DNA from: Actinophytocola algeriensis
Lineage (GTDB): Bacteria; Actinomycetota; Actinomycetes; Mycobacteriales; Pseudonocardiaceae
Length of the DNA: 64,000 nucleotides
Assembly: GCF_014203735.1 (NCBI RefSeq)
Contig: NZ_JACHJQ010000006.1
Location: 381,698 to 445,697, forward strand
Direction: 5' to 3'
The notes under the pieces were generated by a model that saw only the letters and a program-made list of their open reading frames with translations, was not told where the DNA came from and searched no databases. Position 1 is the first letter of the stretch; every line of letters begins with the position of its first letter. The translations under genes were made by a program, and so were the position numbers. Below are positions 1-8,599 of this stretch, piece after piece.

Positions 1-3000
1 CTTGCCGTTGAAGTCGACCCAGTTGACGTTGAACAGCCCGCCGGTGTTGGTGGAACCGGACGGCCGCCGAGCGATCATGTACAGCGGCGCCGAACCCGTC
101 GGCGGGTCGTCGAGCGTGAGCGTCACGTCCGTGAAGCTCTGCCAGTCACCCGTCACCGGCACCGCGACGGAACCCACGAGCGCGCCGTCGGTGGCACCGG
201 ACCGCACCTCGATGGTGCCGCCGCCACCGTTGGAGGACACCCGGAACCCGATGGAGTCCACATCGGACAGGTTCGCGGGGTCGAACGACCACCAGTCGCC
301 GTCCTCGATGAACCCGATGTTGCGGAAGCCGCCGCCGGTGTCGGACGTGGTCTCCACCTGGACACCGGGGTCACCGGTCCCCGCCGCGTCTGCCGTGCGG
401 CCCGTCGCGGAGAAGAACTCGGCCTGCTTGTGCTTGGGCTGGAGGATGGCCTCCGCCCGGCCGGTCAGCGGCGAGGAGCCGCCGGCGCCGCCCTTGTCGG
501 TGTAGCTGGCCTCGAACACCGCGAACACGTTGTCGCTGTCCGAGTGCCCGGACGACAGCGTGGTCTGCACCGTCCCGTCACAACCGGTGTACTGGTCGAG
601 CGGGTGGCCGTGCGTGTCGTGGCCGAGGATCGACTGCAGCTTGACGTCGTCGCAGTTGATCGTGCCCTCTTCCGGGTCGGTGACCGTGATGGAGAACTTG
701 ACCTGGTCACCCCAGTCGAAGAACCCGCCGTCCGGTGGCAGGTTGAGCTTCACGGTCGGGGCCGTGTTGCCCACCACGATCGGCACGTTCGCCGTACCGG
801 TGCGGCCGTCGGCGTCGGTCACCGTCAGCGTGGCGCTGAAGTTCCCGTTCGCCGTGTAGGTGTAGGACGGGCTGGCCTCGGTGGAGTCCGTGGTGCCGTC
901 ACCGGTGAAGTCCCACGCGAACGTGACCGCCGTGCCGTCCGGGTCGAGCGACCCGTCGCTGGAGAAGTTCACCGAGAGCGGGGCGATGCCGGACGTCTTG
1001 TCCGCGTGCGCCCGCGCGATCGGCGCCCGGTTGCCCTGCACGTAGTCGATGCGGTAGATGCCGGAGTCGGCGTTGTCGCCGCCGAAGCCGGAGCCCCACT
1101 CGATCATGTACAGCGCGCCGTCCGGACCGAACTTCATGTCCATCGGCTTGAGCATGGTGACCGTCTTGAAGATCTGGTTGATGTCGGTCAGCTCGCTGCC
1201 GTCCTCGTTCAGCTGGAACGAGTACAGCTTGTTCTGGTTCCACTCGGCGAAGATCGCCTTGCCGTCCCAGTACGCGGGCCACTTGCGGTCGGAGCTCACG
1301 GCCTCGTCGTACCGGTAGACCGGGCCCGCCATCGGCGCGCCGCCGCCACCCAGCTCAGGGAACGCGGGGTTGGTGGCGTAGTGGTAGTCGACGGTGGCCG
1401 GGATGGCCGGTGGCAGCGCGGTGAGGCCGGTGTTGTTCGGCGAGTTGTTCACCGGGTTGGCGCAGTCGTACTTCGCACCCGAGGTGGCGGTGGCGAAGTC
1501 GTACTCGTTGTACGGGACGTTGTTGCCGATGCAGAGCGGCCAGCCGTAGTTGCCCGGCCCGTTCAGGAGGTTCCACTCGACAGTGTTCTCCGGCCCTCGG
1601 TTCGGGTTCGCCGTACCGGCGTCCGGACCGTAGTCGGCGACCATGAGCTTGTGCGTCCGCGGGTCGATGCCGATGCGGAACGGGTTGCGGAAGCCCATCG
1701 CGTAGATCTCGGGCTTGGTCTTCGCCGTTCCCGGCGCGAACAGGTTCCCCTCGGGGATGGTGTAGGTCCCGTCGTCCTCGGGGTGGATCCGCAGCACCTT
1801 GCCGCGCAGGTCGTTGGTGTTGGCCGACGACTTCTGCGCGTCCCAGTCGGACCGGCCGGCCCGCTCGTCGATCGGCGCGTAGCCGTCGGAGGCGAACGGG
1901 TTGGTGTTGTCGCCGTTGGCGAGCCACAGGTCACCGGTCTGTTCGTCGAAGACCATGCCGCCGCCGTGGTGGCAGCACTGCGACCGCTGGACCGGGACGT
2001 CCAGCACGACCTTCTCCGAGGCCATGTCCAGGGTGGAGTCCGCCTTCACCGTGAACCGCGACAACCGGTCGATGTCCCCGCCGGTGGCCGGCGAGTGGTA
2101 CAGGTAGATCCAGTTGTTGGTGGCGAAGTCCGGGTCCAGCGCCATGCCGAGCAGGCCGGACTCGTTGGCGGTGAACACGTTCAGGTGCGCCGCGGTCGCG
2201 ACCGAGCCACTCGGCTGGACGACCTTCACGTCCCCGAGCCGGTCGATGTAGAACACCCGGCCGTCGTCGGCGACGTCGAGCATCATCGGGTTCGACGTGT
2301 TGTCGTCGAGCGTGACCTTCTCGAAGCTCGTGTCCTGCGACGCGGAGCAGTCCCCCTGGACCACGCCTGCCGCGGTCTGGATGCCGCCGAGCAGCATGGA
2401 CAGGAACGCCGGCTCGACGAAGCTCTCCTTGGTGTGGCCGAGGCCGGTGTACCAGGAGCGGCCACCGTCGTAGTCCTGGCACCAGGTGATCGGGTGGTCG
2501 AAGCCCATCGACCCGCCGTTGTAGGTCGTCTCGTCCAGCGACGCGAGGACGTGTGCCGTGCCACGCGGGTTCGTCTGGTAGTCGTACCACTCGTCGGTGC
2601 GGGACCACTCCGCCGGCAGGTCCTTGGTCGACGGATGTGCGGGGTCCTCGACCTTGACGGTGGCCTGCTGGATGGCCGGGTGCTGCTTGAAGTAGGCGCC
2701 CACGAGGCCGCCGTACCACTCCCACGCGTAGCCGGTGTCGGCCGCGGCGTGCACACCGACGTACCCGCCGCCGTGCTGGATGTAGCGCTGGAACGCTTCC
2801 TGCTGGGACTGCTCGCCGACCGGCTCACCCGTGGTGGACATGAAGATCACGACGTTGTACTGCGCCAGGTTCGCGTCGGTGAACACCGAGGAGTCCTCGG
2901 TGGCGTCGACCGTGAAGTTGTGCTCCTGGCCCAGCTTCTGGACGGCGGCGATGCCGTCCGGGATGGAGTCGTGGCGGAAGCCGGTGGTCTTGGAGAAGAC

Positions 3001-3171
3001 CAGGGCCTTGAACGACGGGTCCGCGGCGGGTGCCGCGGTCTCGGCCTGCGTGGCGGAAGCCATGGTGGTCGCGACCGCGGCGGCCAGTACGGCCACCGCC
3101 AGCGGTCTGCCAAGTCGAGCCGATCTACGTAACCGCGATCTCAACGCGGACGCCCTGCTCGTCAGGGACAT
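1..3171 (-). CDS. Secreted ThuA / PQQ-type sugar dehydrogenase / PKD / CBM6-like protein (3' end outside window)
   Basis: Read from an ATG at 3171 this frame stays open to the window edge (1057 codons, no stop). The start has a strong ribosome site (GGGAGG about 6 nt upstream). Residues 1-40 are an Arg-rich, Ala/Val-rich export signal. Residues about 45-270 are a ThuA-like domain (ALVFSKTTGFRHDSIP), about 280-700 a glucose/sorbosone dehydrogenase beta-propeller (RSQCCHHGGG near 401, GFRNPFRI, GPGNYGWP), about 718-800 a PKD domain, and about 920 onward a CBM6-like jelly roll (EDGDWWSF). Known family role: soluble PQQ-type dehydrogenases oxidise sugars; ThuA-like domains are linked to carbohydrate metabolism. 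It is a distant paralog of the protein at 60621-63437, which lacks the ThuA part. The ROK regulator lies just upstream on the same strand and may control it (inference). Confidence 0.9.
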   Translation of the reverse strand, partial: MSLTSRASALRSRLRRSARLGRPLAVAVLAAAVATTMASATQAETAAPAADPSFKALVFSKTTGFRHDSIPDGIAAVQKLGQEHNFTVDATEDSSVFTDANLAQYNVVIFMSTTGEPVGEQSQQEAFQRYIQHGGGYVGVHAAADTGYAWEWYGGLVGAYFKQHPAIQQATVKVEDPAHPSTKDLPAEWSRTDEWYDYQTNPRGTAHVLASLDETTYNGGSMGFDHPITWCQDYDGGRSWYTGLGHTKESFVEPAFLSMLLGGIQTAAGVVQGDCSASQDTSFEKVTLDDNTSNPMMLDVADDGRVFYIDRLGDVKVVQPSGSVATAAHLNVFTANESGLLGMALDPDFATNNWIYLYHSPATGGDIDRLSRFTVKADSTLDMASEKVVLDVPVQRSQCCHHGGGMVFDEQTGDLWLANGDNTNPFASDGYAPIDERAGRSDWDAQKSSANTNDLRGKVLRIHPEDDGTYTIPEGNLFAPGTAKTKPEIYAMGFRNPFRIGIDPRTHKLMVADYGPDAGTANPNRGPENTVEWNLLNGPGNYGWPLCIGNNVPYNEYDFATATSGAKYDCANPVNNSPNNTGLTALPPAIPATVDYHYATNPAFPELGGGGAPMAGPVYRYDEAVSSDRKWPAYWDGKAIFAEWNQNKLYSFQLNEDGSELTDINQIFKTVTMLKPMDMKFGPDGALYMIEWGSGFGGDNADSGIYRIDYVQGNRAPIARAHADKTSGIAPLSVNFSSDGSLDPDGTAVTFAWDFTGDGTTDSTEASPSYTYTANGNFSATLTVTDADGRTGTANVPIVVGNTAPTVKLNLPPDGGFFDWGDQVKFSITVTDPEEGTINCDDVKLQSILGHDTHGHPLDQYTGCDGTVQTTLSSGHSDSDNVFAVFEASYTDKGGAGGSSPLTGRAEAILQPKHKQAEFFSATGRTADAAGTGDPGVQVETTSDTGGGFRNIGFIEDGDWWSFDPANLSDVDSIGFRVSSNGGGGTIEVRSGATDGALVGSVAVPVTGDWQSFTDVTLTLDDPPTGSAPLYMIARRPSGSTNTGGLFNVNWVDFNGK

Positions 3172-3324
3172 CTACTAACCTCCCAAGAGGTGCCCGGAAA
3201 CCCGGGCGGGGGTGTGACTTCGGCGTTGCTTCCCCGACAGGTGTGGATCTCGTATCCCTCCTTTCGTCCGAGTGGTGCACCTGCCGTGGTGTGGGGCGCT
3301 GCCACGTCCCGCACCACGGCCCGA
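3172..3324 (-). promoter_or_regulatory. Leader region of the ThuA/PQQ gene with a GC hairpin
   Basis: This 153-nt gap separates the ROK stop from the ThuA/PQQ start. On the minus strand it holds a perfect GCCCGG-GTTT-CCGGGC hairpin at 3192-3207, 21 nt before the start codon and just ahead of the ribosome site. I do not recognise a known riboswitch class. The hairpin could be a terminator/attenuator or simply shield the ribosome site. Confidence 0.35.
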
Positions 3325-4611
3325 TCAGGGGGTATGTCGCAGCGCGACGAGGGTGGGGTCGTCGAGGACCGCTTCGAGCGCGACGTGCGCACCGCCCCGG
3401 GCGGCGGCCGTGAAGCCCAGCGTGGAGAGCGCGACCTCGCACGCGTCGGGCGCGATCACCCGCGCGTGCAGCTCGGCCAGCATCGGCTCGAGGAGGTAGT
3501 CGCCGAGGCTCGCGAAGTACCCGCCGAGCACCAGTACCCGCGGGTTGAACACGTTGACCAGGATCGACGCGCCGAGGCCCAGTGCCTCGCCGACGAGCTT
3601 GAGTGCGTCGAGGGTGCGCGGCTCACCGGCGTCGGCGCGGCCGGACAGCATCGACAGCCGCTGCTCGAGGTCCAGCGACGGGTCGCAGACGGGGTCGTCG
3701 GGGGTGGCGGCCATGCGCAGCAGCGCGGCCAGGCCGACCATGGTCTCCCAGCAGCCGCGACGGCCGCAGCCGCACAGGTCACCGCCGGGGTTGAGCGGCA
3801 TGTGGCCGATCTCGCCGGAGAACCCGGCGGCGCCGCGCAGCAGGCGCCCGTCGACCATCACGCCGCCGCCGACGCCGGTCTCGCCGGTGAGGTAGACCAG
3901 GTCGGCGGTGCCGGCGCGGCTGCCCATGGCGAACTCGCCGAGTGCGGCGAGGTTGGCGTCGTTGTCGACCTGGATGGCGCTGTGCCTCCTGGGGAGCGAC
4001 CCCCAGAACCCGGGCGTGTGGCCGTCGAGCCGCCGCCGGAGGCCGGACACGGCGTCGACCTTGGTCCAGTGCAGGTTGGGGGCGAACGCGACCACGCCGT
4101 CGTCGGTGTCGACCAGCGCGGGCACGGCCAGGGTCATGCCGACCGGGGTGACCTGGCGTTCGTCGCACTCGGCGAGCGCGCGGATGGCCAGCTCGGTGAC
4201 CGCGTCCAGCACCGCTTCCGCGGGCAACGCCTGCACGTCGAGTGCGACCCGGTGCTCGAACACGACCGCGTTGGACAGGTTCAGCACGACCGCGGTCACG
4301 TAGTCGACGTTGATCTCGACACCGATGCCGCCGATGCCGCGCCCGTCCAGCTCGACGGTCTGCCCCGGCCTGCCGACGGACCCGCCGCGCTCGACGTCGC
4401 CCTCGCGGACCAGGCCCCGGTCGATCAGCTCCGCGGTCAGGCTCGACACGGTGCCGCGGTTCAGCCCGGTCTCCACCGCGATGCGGGCACGGCTGCGCGG
4501 ACCTGCGTCCCGCAGGTGCCGCAGCACCAGCGCCAGGTTGCTACGACGCATGGTGACCTGGTCGGCAGGTTGCCGCCCGGTCATGCGCCCGGCGGGTCGA
4601 GACGCGTTCAC
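3325..4611 (-). CDS. ROK-family transcriptional regulator (NagC/XylR type)
   Basis: 428 residues from a GTG at 4611. The N-terminal winged helix-turn-helix (about 22-90; RRSNLALVLRHLRDAGPRSR, then NRGTVSSLTAELIDRGLV) is followed by a ROK sugar-kinase-like fold with the ROK zinc signature GEIGHMPLNPGGDLCGCGRR near residue 270 (three Cys and a His) and DNDANLAALGE. These regulators bind a sugar and repress carbohydrate genes. A perfect inverted repeat at 4630-4656 lies 19 bp upstream, as expected for autoregulation. The secreted sugar dehydrogenase directly downstream on the same strand is the obvious candidate target. ATG codons at 4584 and 4551 are possible alternative starts; the GTG was kept because it is closest to the operator. 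Confidence 0.93.
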   Translation of the reverse strand: MNASRPAGRMTGRQPADQVTMRRSNLALVLRHLRDAGPRSRARIAVETGLNRGTVSSLTAELIDRGLVREGDVERGGSVGRPGQTVELDGRGIGGIGVEINVDYVTAVVLNLSNAVVFEHRVALDVQALPAEAVLDAVTELAIRALAECDERQVTPVGMTLAVPALVDTDDGVVAFAPNLHWTKVDAVSGLRRRLDGHTPGFWGSLPRRHSAIQVDNDANLAALGEFAMGSRAGTADLVYLTGETGVGGGVMVDGRLLRGAAGFSGEIGHMPLNPGGDLCGCGRRGCWETMVGLAALLRMAATPDDPVCDPSLDLEQRLSMLSGRADAGEPRTLDALKLVGEALGLGASILVNVFNPRVLVLGGYFASLGDYLLEPMLAELHARVIAPDACEVALSTLGFTAAARGGAHVALEAVLDDPTLVALRHTP

Positions 4612-4629
4612 AAGGCAGCACCGCCCCGC

Positions 4630-4656
4630 TAATTTGTCCGTTAGCCGGACAAATTA
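4630..4656. promoter_or_regulatory. Probable ROK operator: perfect 11-bp inverted repeat
   Basis: TAATTTGTCCG, 5-nt spacer TTAGC, CGGACAAATTA: a perfect dyad of 11 bp arms, AT-rich at the ends, lying 19 bp upstream of the ROK gene start. ROK repressors usually bind dyads of this size, so autoregulation is likely. The position is directly observed; the binding protein is inferred from adjacency. Confidence 0.7.
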
Positions 4657-4746
4657 AGGCGGTGTGAAATCGGCCGTCAATGGGTTGGGTGAAAGTTTCG
4701 TCCGCGTAACCCAGGTGGCGGCGCCACCGTTACGCCGAACGGCTGC

Positions 4747-4932
4747 TCAGTAGGGCCGTTTGGGCACGAGCGCCCACATGATCAGGTAGGCGATGAACTG
4801 CGGCCCTGGCAGCAGGCAGGACAGCACGAACACGAGCCGCACCCGCCCGACCCGCCACCCGTACCGCTCGGCGAGCCCGGCACAGACGCCGGCGATCATC
4901 TTCTTGCTCTGAGGTCTGGTCAACGTGGTCAT
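4747..4932 (-). CDS. Small PspC-domain membrane protein
   Basis: 61 residues. The sequence MTTLTRPQSKKMIAGVCAGL and the following AERYGWRVGRVRLVFVLSCL are the classic PspC (phage shock protein C) core with one membrane helix, ending in YLIMWALVPKRPY. The family is membrane-associated; in actinomycetes it appears both in sensor proteins and as stand-alone small proteins such as this. The ATG at 4932 fits the family N terminus, although GGAGG sits only 1 nt before it; an in-frame upstream start (to 5010) is possible but would add non-conserved sequence. A lone gene between the ROK regulator and the cupin gene. Confidence 0.8.
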   Translation of the reverse strand: MTTLTRPQSKKMIAGVCAGLAERYGWRVGRVRLVFVLSCLLPGPQFIAYLIMWALVPKRPY

Positions 4933-4997
4933 GCCTCCACGGTGCCCCGGTCCTGGCGGTCTCGCATGGTGGACCACCCTGAGATGACCCTGGACTG

Positions 4998-5417
4998 TCA
5001 GAGGTCGCACCCGGGGTCGGCGGCGTCCTCGGACAGCGGGCTCCCGGTGGGCAGGACGTGGAGCACGTCCAGCACGACCGGCACTCCCCCGAGGTTCCTG
5101 CCGATGTGCACGTGGTCGGCGCCCGGGGTCTCGACGATGGCGCTGCCTGCCGGGCTCACCTCGGTGGTGGCGCAGTCGGCCATGGTGCGGGTGAGGGTCC
5201 CCTGCCGGACGTACGCGTACAGCGGCCCGTCGTGGTAGTGCCAGCCGGTGTAGCCACCGGGTGTGATCGTGATCGTCCGCAGCACGTAGTCGGTTCCCCC
5301 GACGGTCCTCTGGGCGATGACCGTCCCGGTGACCCCGGACGGCGGCGTGGCGACCGCGGTCCCCGGCACGAACACGAGCCCTACGGCGACGAGCACAGCC
5401 CCCAGAATCCTGGACAT
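4998..5417 (-). CDS. Secreted cupin-domain protein
   Basis: 139 residues from the ATG at 5417, with AAAGGAA about 9 nt upstream. Residues 1-25 form a Sec signal peptide (MSRILGAVLVAVGLVFVPGT ending AVA). The mature part is one cupin barrel with the motif GGYTGWHYHDGPLYAYVRQG (His pair for a metal) and the second motif GADHVHIGRNLG. Such exported single cupins are common in actinomycetes; the substrate is unknown. It is divergent from the gene at 5523, with about 105 bp between the starts. An in-frame extension up to 5540 would overlap that gene and is unlikely. Confidence 0.85.
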   Translation of the reverse strand: MSRILGAVLVAVGLVFVPGTAVATPPSGVTGTVIAQRTVGGTDYVLRTITITPGGYTGWHYHDGPLYAYVRQGTLTRTMADCATTEVSPAGSAIVETPGADHVHIGRNLGGVPVVLDVLHVLPTGSPLSEDAADPGCDL

Positions 5418-5522
5418 CGTCGAAGTTCCTTTCCCGGCCAGTAATTGGTCAGAAAGTTGACAAACCTTGTATCGAGTCAGCGGCCCGCTAGCATCCTGTT
5501 GGATTGCTTTGGGGGAATCTGA

Positions 5523-6173
5523 ATGGGAAAGCCAGACCAACCACGGGACGCCAAGGGCAGGTGGACCTCCCGCGGCGCGGGCACGGTGGTCGTCGGCGGC
5601 GCGATCGCGTTGGCGGCGAGCGGAATCAGTGGCGGTGCCGGTGTTGGTGGCTCCGCGGTGGACGCGATCGGCTCGGCGAACGTGTCGGCGGCACGGGTGG
5701 CGCAGAGCAAACAGGCCGCGCGAAAAGGGCGTTCCGACGACGCCTGGCGGGGGCTGAACCTGCGCCGGGTCCGAAAAGCCGCCGAACCGGCTCTGGACTG
5801 CGCCATCAATTCCTACGGTCAGATCCGCGACTTCTTTCTGCGAAACCCGTGCCGGTCACTCGACCGGACGCTATTCACGCTCGCCGACCCCGACGGCAAC
5901 ACGTTCGTCGTGTCGGTGTCGTGGGTGCGGATGCGTCAGCAGGGCGACGTGCGGCGGCTCAAGAACCTCATCGATGTCGACGGCACCGGCAGTGTCACCC
6001 AGCTCGGGGCCGCGGCGCTGAAGACTCAGGGCGTGCGCTTCACCGGCACACCGTTCCGGTCGCGCCCGCAGCGGGACCTGCTCGTCGTGGCGGAGGGTGC
6101 CGCGGTCTCCGGCACCCCGGATCCGGCGTTCTTCTCGGTCGTCGTCGACGTGGCCGCGGAACTGCCCGGTTGA
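5523..6173 (+). CDS. Unknown protein with a glycine-rich membrane segment
   Basis: 216 residues from the ATG at 5523, preceded by GGGGGA. Residues 1-17 are polar (MGKPDQPRDAKGRWTSRG). Residues 18-50 are Gly/Ala-rich and hydrophobic and could form a membrane hairpin. The rest is a soluble basic domain containing ALDCAINSYGQIRDFFLRNP and TLFTLADPDGNTFVVSVSWV. I do not recognise the family. The C-terminal part mentions no catalytic motif I can name. It starts divergently from the cupin gene and is followed 31 bp later by the sugar kinase, with which it may be co-transcribed. Confidence 0.75.
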   Translation: MGKPDQPRDAKGRWTSRGAGTVVVGGAIALAASGISGGAGVGGSAVDAIGSANVSAARVAQSKQAARKGRSDDAWRGLNLRRVRKAAEPALDCAINSYGQIRDFFLRNPCRSLDRTLFTLADPDGNTFVVSVSWVRMRQQGDVRRLKNLIDVDGTGSVTQLGAAALKTQGVRFTGTPFRSRPQRDLLVVAEGAAVSGTPDPAFFSVVVDVAAELPG

Positions 6174-6204
6174 CGGTGCCTCCTCCGGTGGTACCCCGGA
6201 CGGT

Positions 6205-7119
6205 ATGGATGCGGCTGACCAGGTGCTCGTGGTCGGGCAGGTGGCGCGGGACCTCGTGCTCCGCGTGGACGAGGTGCCCGGCGAGCGGGAGGCCGTACCC
6301 GCGCGGCAGCGGCTCGAGATGCTCGGCGGCAAGGGCGCCAACCAGGCGGTGGCACTGGCGCAGCTGGGGGTGCCCGTCGCGCTGCTCGGGGTCGTCGGTG
6401 ACGACGCCGTGGCCGACGACCTGCTGGCCCGCGCCCGCGACGACGGCATCGACGTCTCGCCGGTCGTGCGGCGGGCGGGGACGCGCACCGGCCTGATCGT
6501 GAGCCTCCTCGACTCCGGCGGGCGGTGGCGGTACGTCGAGGACCTGCCCGGCCCGGTCCTGCTCACCGAGGACGACGTGCTGCTGGCCGCCCGGCCCGCC
6601 CGGTGCACGGTCGCCCAGCTGCAGCAGCCGTCCGCCGCCGTGCTCGCCGCGGTCCGGCAGGCCACCGGGCTCGTCGTGGTGGACGGCGCGCCACCGGACG
6701 ACGGGCGGCGCGACGCGATCCTCGCCGCCGCGCACGTGCTGCGGGCCGACGCCAGGGAGGCCGGGATGCTGACCGGCGCCGAGTTGGCCGACCCCGAGAC
6801 CGCGGTGCGCGCCGCCCGGGACGTCCAGCGCACCCACGACCTCGCCATGGTCGCGTTCGGCTACGACGGCGGCGACGTGTTCGCGTGGCGCGGCGGCTCG
6901 CTCGTCGCCACGCACGGTGACGCCGAGGTCGTCGACACCACCGGTGCGGGTGACGCGCTCACCGCGGGGCTGACCGCCGAGCTCGTGCGAGGCAGCGACC
7001 CGCAGCAGGCGGCCGAGCTGGGGGTGGCCGCCGCGGCGGCCACTGTCGGGCATGCTGGTGGTCGCCCGCGACTCACCCACCTGCGCCGGAAAGAAACCAC
7101 TCGTCGCGGAACCCGGTAA
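6205..7119 (+). CDS. PfkB-family carbohydrate kinase (ribokinase-like)
   Basis: 304 residues from the ATG at 6205. It has both PfkB signatures: MLGGKGANQAVALAQLGVPV at residues 34-53 (substrate side) and DTTGAGDALTAGLTAEL near residue 245, which holds the catalytic Asp and anion hole. The fold is ribokinase-like; the reaction is ATP-dependent phosphorylation of a sugar or nucleoside, with the precise substrate not readable. An in-frame upstream ATG at 6097 would overlap the previous gene and adds low-complexity sequence, so it was not used. No transporter is adjacent, so the substrate cannot be inferred from context. Confidence 0.9.
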   Translation: MDAADQVLVVGQVARDLVLRVDEVPGEREAVPARQRLEMLGGKGANQAVALAQLGVPVALLGVVGDDAVADDLLARARDDGIDVSPVVRRAGTRTGLIVSLLDSGGRWRYVEDLPGPVLLTEDDVLLAARPARCTVAQLQQPSAAVLAAVRQATGLVVVDGAPPDDGRRDAILAAAHVLRADAREAGMLTGAELADPETAVRAARDVQRTHDLAMVAFGYDGGDVFAWRGGSLVATHGDAEVVDTTGAGDALTAGLTAELVRGSDPQQAAELGVAAAAATVGHAGGRPRLTHLRRKETTRRGTR

Positions 7120-7213
7120 CAGGCAACTGACAGGCAACGAGAAATCCCCCGTCACGTTCTGTGTCCACACGCGATTGTCCAGTCGTACCGAGCTCATCCG
7201 CGAGGAGAGAACA

Positions 7214-8017
7214 ATGGTCGACTATCTCGACACGTATGTCGCGCGCGCGGATACCGTGCGGGCACAGGAACTCACCGGCACCACGTCCCCCTTCACGATC
7301 ACCGTGCGGTTCACCGGCGGGCTGACCCGCACGCAGCAGGACGCGTTCGCCGCGGCCGCGGACCGCTGGGCCCGCGTCATCGTCGGCGACCTGCCCGACG
7401 TGGAACTCGACGGGGAGGTCATCGACGACGTGCTCGTGCTGGCCTCCGGCGAGGACATCGACGGGGAGGGCAACGTCCTCGGCATGGCCGGGCCAACACA
7501 CATCCGGGCCGGCGGCGCGCCCTGCCGCGGCGAGATGCGGTTCGACTCGGCGGACCTCGCCGCGATGGAACGCGACGGCATCCTCGTCGACGTCATCACC
7601 CACGAGATGGGCCACGTGCTCGGCATCGGCACCCTGTGGGCGGACCTCGTCGACGGTGACGGCGGCGCCGACCCGCGCTACACCGGCCGTGTCGCCATGG
7701 TCGAGTACGGCCGCCTCACCGGCAGCGACCCCGAGCAGGTACCGGTGGAGAACGAGGGCGGCGACGGCTCCCGCGACAGCCACTGGCGCGAGCGCGTCTT
7801 CCGCAACGAGCTGATGTCGAGCGCGATCGGCGGCATGCACAACCCGATCAGCAGGCTGACCGTCGCGTCCCTCATCGACCTCGGCTACCAGGTCGACCTC
7901 GACGCCGCCGAGCCGTACACGTTCCCGGTGCCCGTGGAGGGCGCCGCACTCACCGTCCGCCGTCTGGAGGGACACTTCGAACGGCCTGCGCGCCGTCAGG
8001 TCGGCGAACGCGTCTGA
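7214..8017 (+). CDS. Leishmanolysin-like zinc metallopeptidase
   Basis: 267 residues from the ATG at 7214 with GAGGAGA 5 nt upstream. The zinc motif HEMGHVLGIGTLW lies near residue 131, and the downstream Met of the metzincin turn is probably ELMSSAIGGMHNP near residue 200. The early part (FTITVRFTGGLTRTQQDAFA) matches the pre-catalytic region of bacterial leishmanolysin-like proteins. No signal peptide is visible, so export, if any, is non-classical or the enzyme is cytoplasmic. The gene stands alone between the sugar kinase and the DUF2007 gene. Its substrate is unknown. Confidence 0.88.
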   Translation: MVDYLDTYVARADTVRAQELTGTTSPFTITVRFTGGLTRTQQDAFAAAADRWARVIVGDLPDVELDGEVIDDVLVLASGEDIDGEGNVLGMAGPTHIRAGGAPCRGEMRFDSADLAAMERDGILVDVITHEMGHVLGIGTLWADLVDGDGGADPRYTGRVAMVEYGRLTGSDPEQVPVENEGGDGSRDSHWRERVFRNELMSSAIGGMHNPISRLTVASLIDLGYQVDLDAAEPYTFPVPVEGAALTVRRLEGHFERPARRQVGERV

Positions 8018-8059
8018 CCAGGACATCGGCGCGGCGGACAGCCGCGCCGGCCCGTCGCG

Positions 8060-8269
8060 CTACGCGTCCACACCCGCGTCGGCGAGCAGCTCCCTGGCCG
8101 CCGCGAGCTGGTCCTCGGCGACGAGGACCCGGTTCGTGACCGCGTTGATGGAGCCGTCGATGACGCTCATGTGCGAGTCGGCGACCGAGTGGGTGATCTT
8201 CGCGTCCGCCAGCAGCGACGCGGCGAACGAGATCAGCACGGGATCGTTGGACCTGAGCAGCTCGACCAT
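8060..8269 (-). CDS. DUF2007 family small protein
   Basis: 69 residues, starting MVELLRSNDPVLISFAASLL and ending RELLADAGVDA, the pattern of DUF2007 (putative signal-transducing, ferredoxin-like fold). The ATG at 8269 fits the family start and has AGGGGGCGG just upstream. An ATG at 8293 overlaps by 1 nt (TGATG) the stop of the decayed hydrolase upstream, so translation could once have been coupled. Function of the family is not established. Confidence 0.85.
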   Translation of the reverse strand: MVELLRSNDPVLISFAASLLADAKITHSVADSHMSVIDGSINAVTNRVLVAEDQLAAARELLADAGVDA

Positions 8270-8292
8270 GACCGCCCCCTTCTGTCGTGTCA

Positions 8293-8588
8293 TCAGCGTA
8301 GTCCCGCCACTTCGAGCACGGCGGCCGTGAACGCGCGCGGCGCCTCCTGCGGCAGGTTGTGCCCGGCGCCCGCGACCTGGTGGTGCACCCGCGGCCCGGC
8401 GAAGTACCGCGCGGAGGAGCTGCGTCGGTCGGCGGGATCACGCCGTCGGCCAGGCCGTCGAGCGTCACAGCGGGTGCCTGGATCCGCGGCTGCGCCAGGA
8501 GGCGGGCCTCGCCGAACCGCCACTTCGTCAGCGCGACCGCTGCCGCCCCGCCCGCGACGGCGGTCGCGAAGGTCCTCCTGCTGATCAT
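8293..8588 (-). pseudogene. Relic of a TAT-exported alpha/beta hydrolase with the middle deleted
   Basis: An ATG at 8588 begins MISRRTFATAVAGGAAAVAL, a twin-arginine signal typical of a family of exported alpha/beta hydrolases. It then runs directly into sequence matching the C terminus of that family (RFGEARLLAQPRIQAPAVTL, then DGLADGVIPP), with no nucleophile elbow or core between. A frame change follows, and the family's last segment (AGAGHNLPQEAPRAFTAAVL) reads in another frame to the stop at 8293. About 200 residues of catalytic core are missing by comparison with the family as I know it, so no enzyme can be made. Confidence 0.8.
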
Positions 8589-8599
8589 GTCGTTCGTCC

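Noticed and set aside
430-3132. 900-codon open frame on the plus strand
   Set aside because: Antisense shadow of the ThuA/PQQ gene; Arg/Val/Gly-rich with no domain.
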